Source: Leifsonia sp. Root1293
GTDB lineage: Bacteria; Actinomycetota; Actinomycetes; Actinomycetales; Microbacteriaceae
DNA length: 64,000 nt
Direction of reading: 5' to 3'
Assembly: GCF_001425325.1 (NCBI RefSeq)
Contig: NZ_LMEH01000001.1
Location: 2,262,602 to 2,326,601, forward strand
This document shows, in pieces, positions 63,801-64,000 of the stretch; the stretch's first letter is position 1, and every line of letters begins with the position of its first letter. The notes beneath the pieces are model-generated. The model was not told the origin of the DNA and searched no databases. It saw only the letters and a list, made by a program, of their open reading frames with translations. The translations under genes and the position numbers were made by a program.

Positions 63801-64000
63801 GGCGACGGCCACCTCCCGCGTCGATGCTCCGGATGCGGCGTCCGGTGCGGTGTCGGATGCCGCCTCGGGAAAGGAGCCGCTCACGAGATCGGCGTTGTCG
63901 GCGAAGTCGTCGTATTGCGCCAGGTACGTCAGCGCCGGGGTGTCCTCATCACGGTCGGGCACGCGCGCGAAATCGGTGACGGCGGTGGATGCTGTCGTCA
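60864..64000 (-). CDS. FtsX-like ABC transporter permease (MacB type), 5' end outside the window
   Basis: Incomplete: at least 1044 codons are visible and the frame is still open at the right edge, so the N-terminal membrane segment lies outside. It holds a big extracytoplasmic region and several FtsX blocks: VAVVVLLLLVVALFALAQTAGLL, the LATWEVARRARSATAAVLLLTLALG segment, and the closing ARRLEFAQLRAIGLPRSALTGLIAAEALVVG, with ARRLEFAQLRAIG as the cytoplasmic coupling loop. A GTG at 63962 could look like a start, but sequence before it is in frame and open. First visible gene of the four-gene MacB-type operon; stop overlaps the next start (ATGA). Confidence 0.88.
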   Translation of the reverse strand, partial: TTASTAVTDFARVPDRDEDTPALTYLAQYDDFADNADLVSGSFPEAASDTAPDAASGASTREVAVAIPDAAAQAFGLAVGDRLSVEAGAKDAPVSVRVVGVYRAHDPTSAFWANDPFAGQGDVPGFPKPRVSVYVPVHGFGPLVAGTGALDAAGVPVQRIGITIRPHFSAVTAEQLPALNEHLGELPEAITVGVGNIADSVSSSSDLPATVARASANLVVTRSTVAVVVLLLLVVALFALAQTAGLLTDSRAVQRGLFRARGGSTGQLLAMSVFEGVILAVATLALAPVLAGLVYTAIATLPAMTAAGMPRGFTVPPSVWAVSAGVAAAFVVVLAAPVLRADREDDRSSRGRAGGLLRAGIDLAVVVVAGVALVRLLAYRSPVDPQAAFAIDPVLVAAPTLVLVAGALVAAHLIPLAGKPLDALASRSRRVVLPLATWEVARRARSATAAVLLLTLALGVSSFGVVFLSTWRQAQVDQATLALGAPVVVSADGVDPASRRAELAGGAIGEPQPVMRRSARLATAGAELTADDSRGVASATVLGLPESAMPLIQRGRLGAEGGDDVAKGLAAERAAGITDGVELGDEMRGVAATVTVGDADAPLPGATARIYAVLENSAGLLGTLDLGSAVLDGQPVALRGVLPAASAEESVPASAQPAAAQADDERMRLVGLQVDIFASDPEGYASQPGASAEVLVGDVAALTGPPATEAAGLTARPVEMAPATAWKASTNVKFGEAPLTGDVPVGSQLRMDVQLPTDLAVNPASYVLLGWLPTTGLAAVVSEELVEQLGLTDVMPLSLGIAGARVPIVLSGSAALVPGVSGSSLRTGVDGPEGAVVVVDQQALARSLVQAGQHGTSVDEWWVDVPDGTGETYAAAHPSPAGRQPTLSVDGLARALQSGPLRIAAQAALLLVVGGSAVLAAIGFAAHTAATVRARRLEFAQLRAIGLPRSALTGLIAAEALVVGALGIVFGVAIGLLLSTMTAPVVAVSPSGAPAVPSVVVSIPWLQVGALALGLVAVIAVVVSVVGLRQRLEEPASALRGAAE

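Noticed and set aside
1-64000. tRNA, rRNA, riboswitch or CRISPR elements
   Set aside because: No cloverleaf with a TTCGA-type arm, no rRNA core words, no recognisable riboswitch core and no regular short repeat series were found on either strand by eye.

Overview
The window comes from a high-GC Gram-positive actinobacterium, most likely a member of the Microbacteriaceae. The reasons are the strong G/C bias at third codon positions, the very frequent GGATGC/GCATCC words, class F sortase and DUF4397 genes, DUF222/HNH (13E12-type) repeat genes, dense ATGA-overlapping operons, and many leaderless genes with a TAnnnT box exactly six bases before ATG. No rRNA, tRNA, CRISPR array, phage or insertion sequence was seen. 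The gene content (fucose catabolism, a probable amino-sugar operon, GH53 galactanase, GH92 mannosidase, a large subtilase) suggests a soil or plant-associated glycan degrader.

Layout. 1-6.0 kb: a six-gene sugar operon (SIS isomerase, lipoprotein binding protein, two permeases, two PfkB-family kinases), plausibly for galactosamine-type sugars. 6.1-10.3 kb: single housekeeping genes (flavin/F420 split-barrel protein, phosphoesterase, SRPBCC protein, DHFR-like reductase, phosphoglycerate-mutase-like phosphatase, LtrA). 10.6-12.3 kb: DUF4397 surface protein with class F sortase. 12.3-19.2 kb: an L-fucose oxidation regulon (FadR/GntR regulator, Rbs-type ABC importer, aldo/keto reductase, L-fuconate dehydratase) linked by a shared palindrome, AGACATC-G-GATGTCT.

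19.2-20.7 and 44.0-45.5 kb carry two very similar DUF222/HNH genes in direct orientation, bracketing about 25 kb. Between them lie DUF429, PGPGW and MBL-fold genes, an MRJP-like protein, the GH53 galactanase, a 1314-residue subtilase with a divergent regulator, DUF3072, an hsp20 gene whose promoter holds both CIRCE-like and HAIR-like sites, a LacI regulator with a duplicated operator, the 1982-residue cell-surface GH92 mannosidase, and PPK2.

45.7-50.6 kb: an unrecognised gene, a TetR regulator and SDR dehydrogenase with a 20-bp palindrome, a hemerythrin protein and small membrane genes. 50.7-54.2 kb: an accessory-looking cluster of nuclease-like genes (tiny HTH protein plus GIY-YIG-like protein, a PD-(D/E)XK-like protein, a NERD membrane protein plus an HEPN-like protein). 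This is the best candidate for an undescribed system. 54.2-64.0 kb: a macrolide-type glycosyltransferase divergent from a TetR regulator, then a four-gene MacB-type ABC operon that runs off the right edge.

All assignments come from reading motifs and context by eye; no database search was made.
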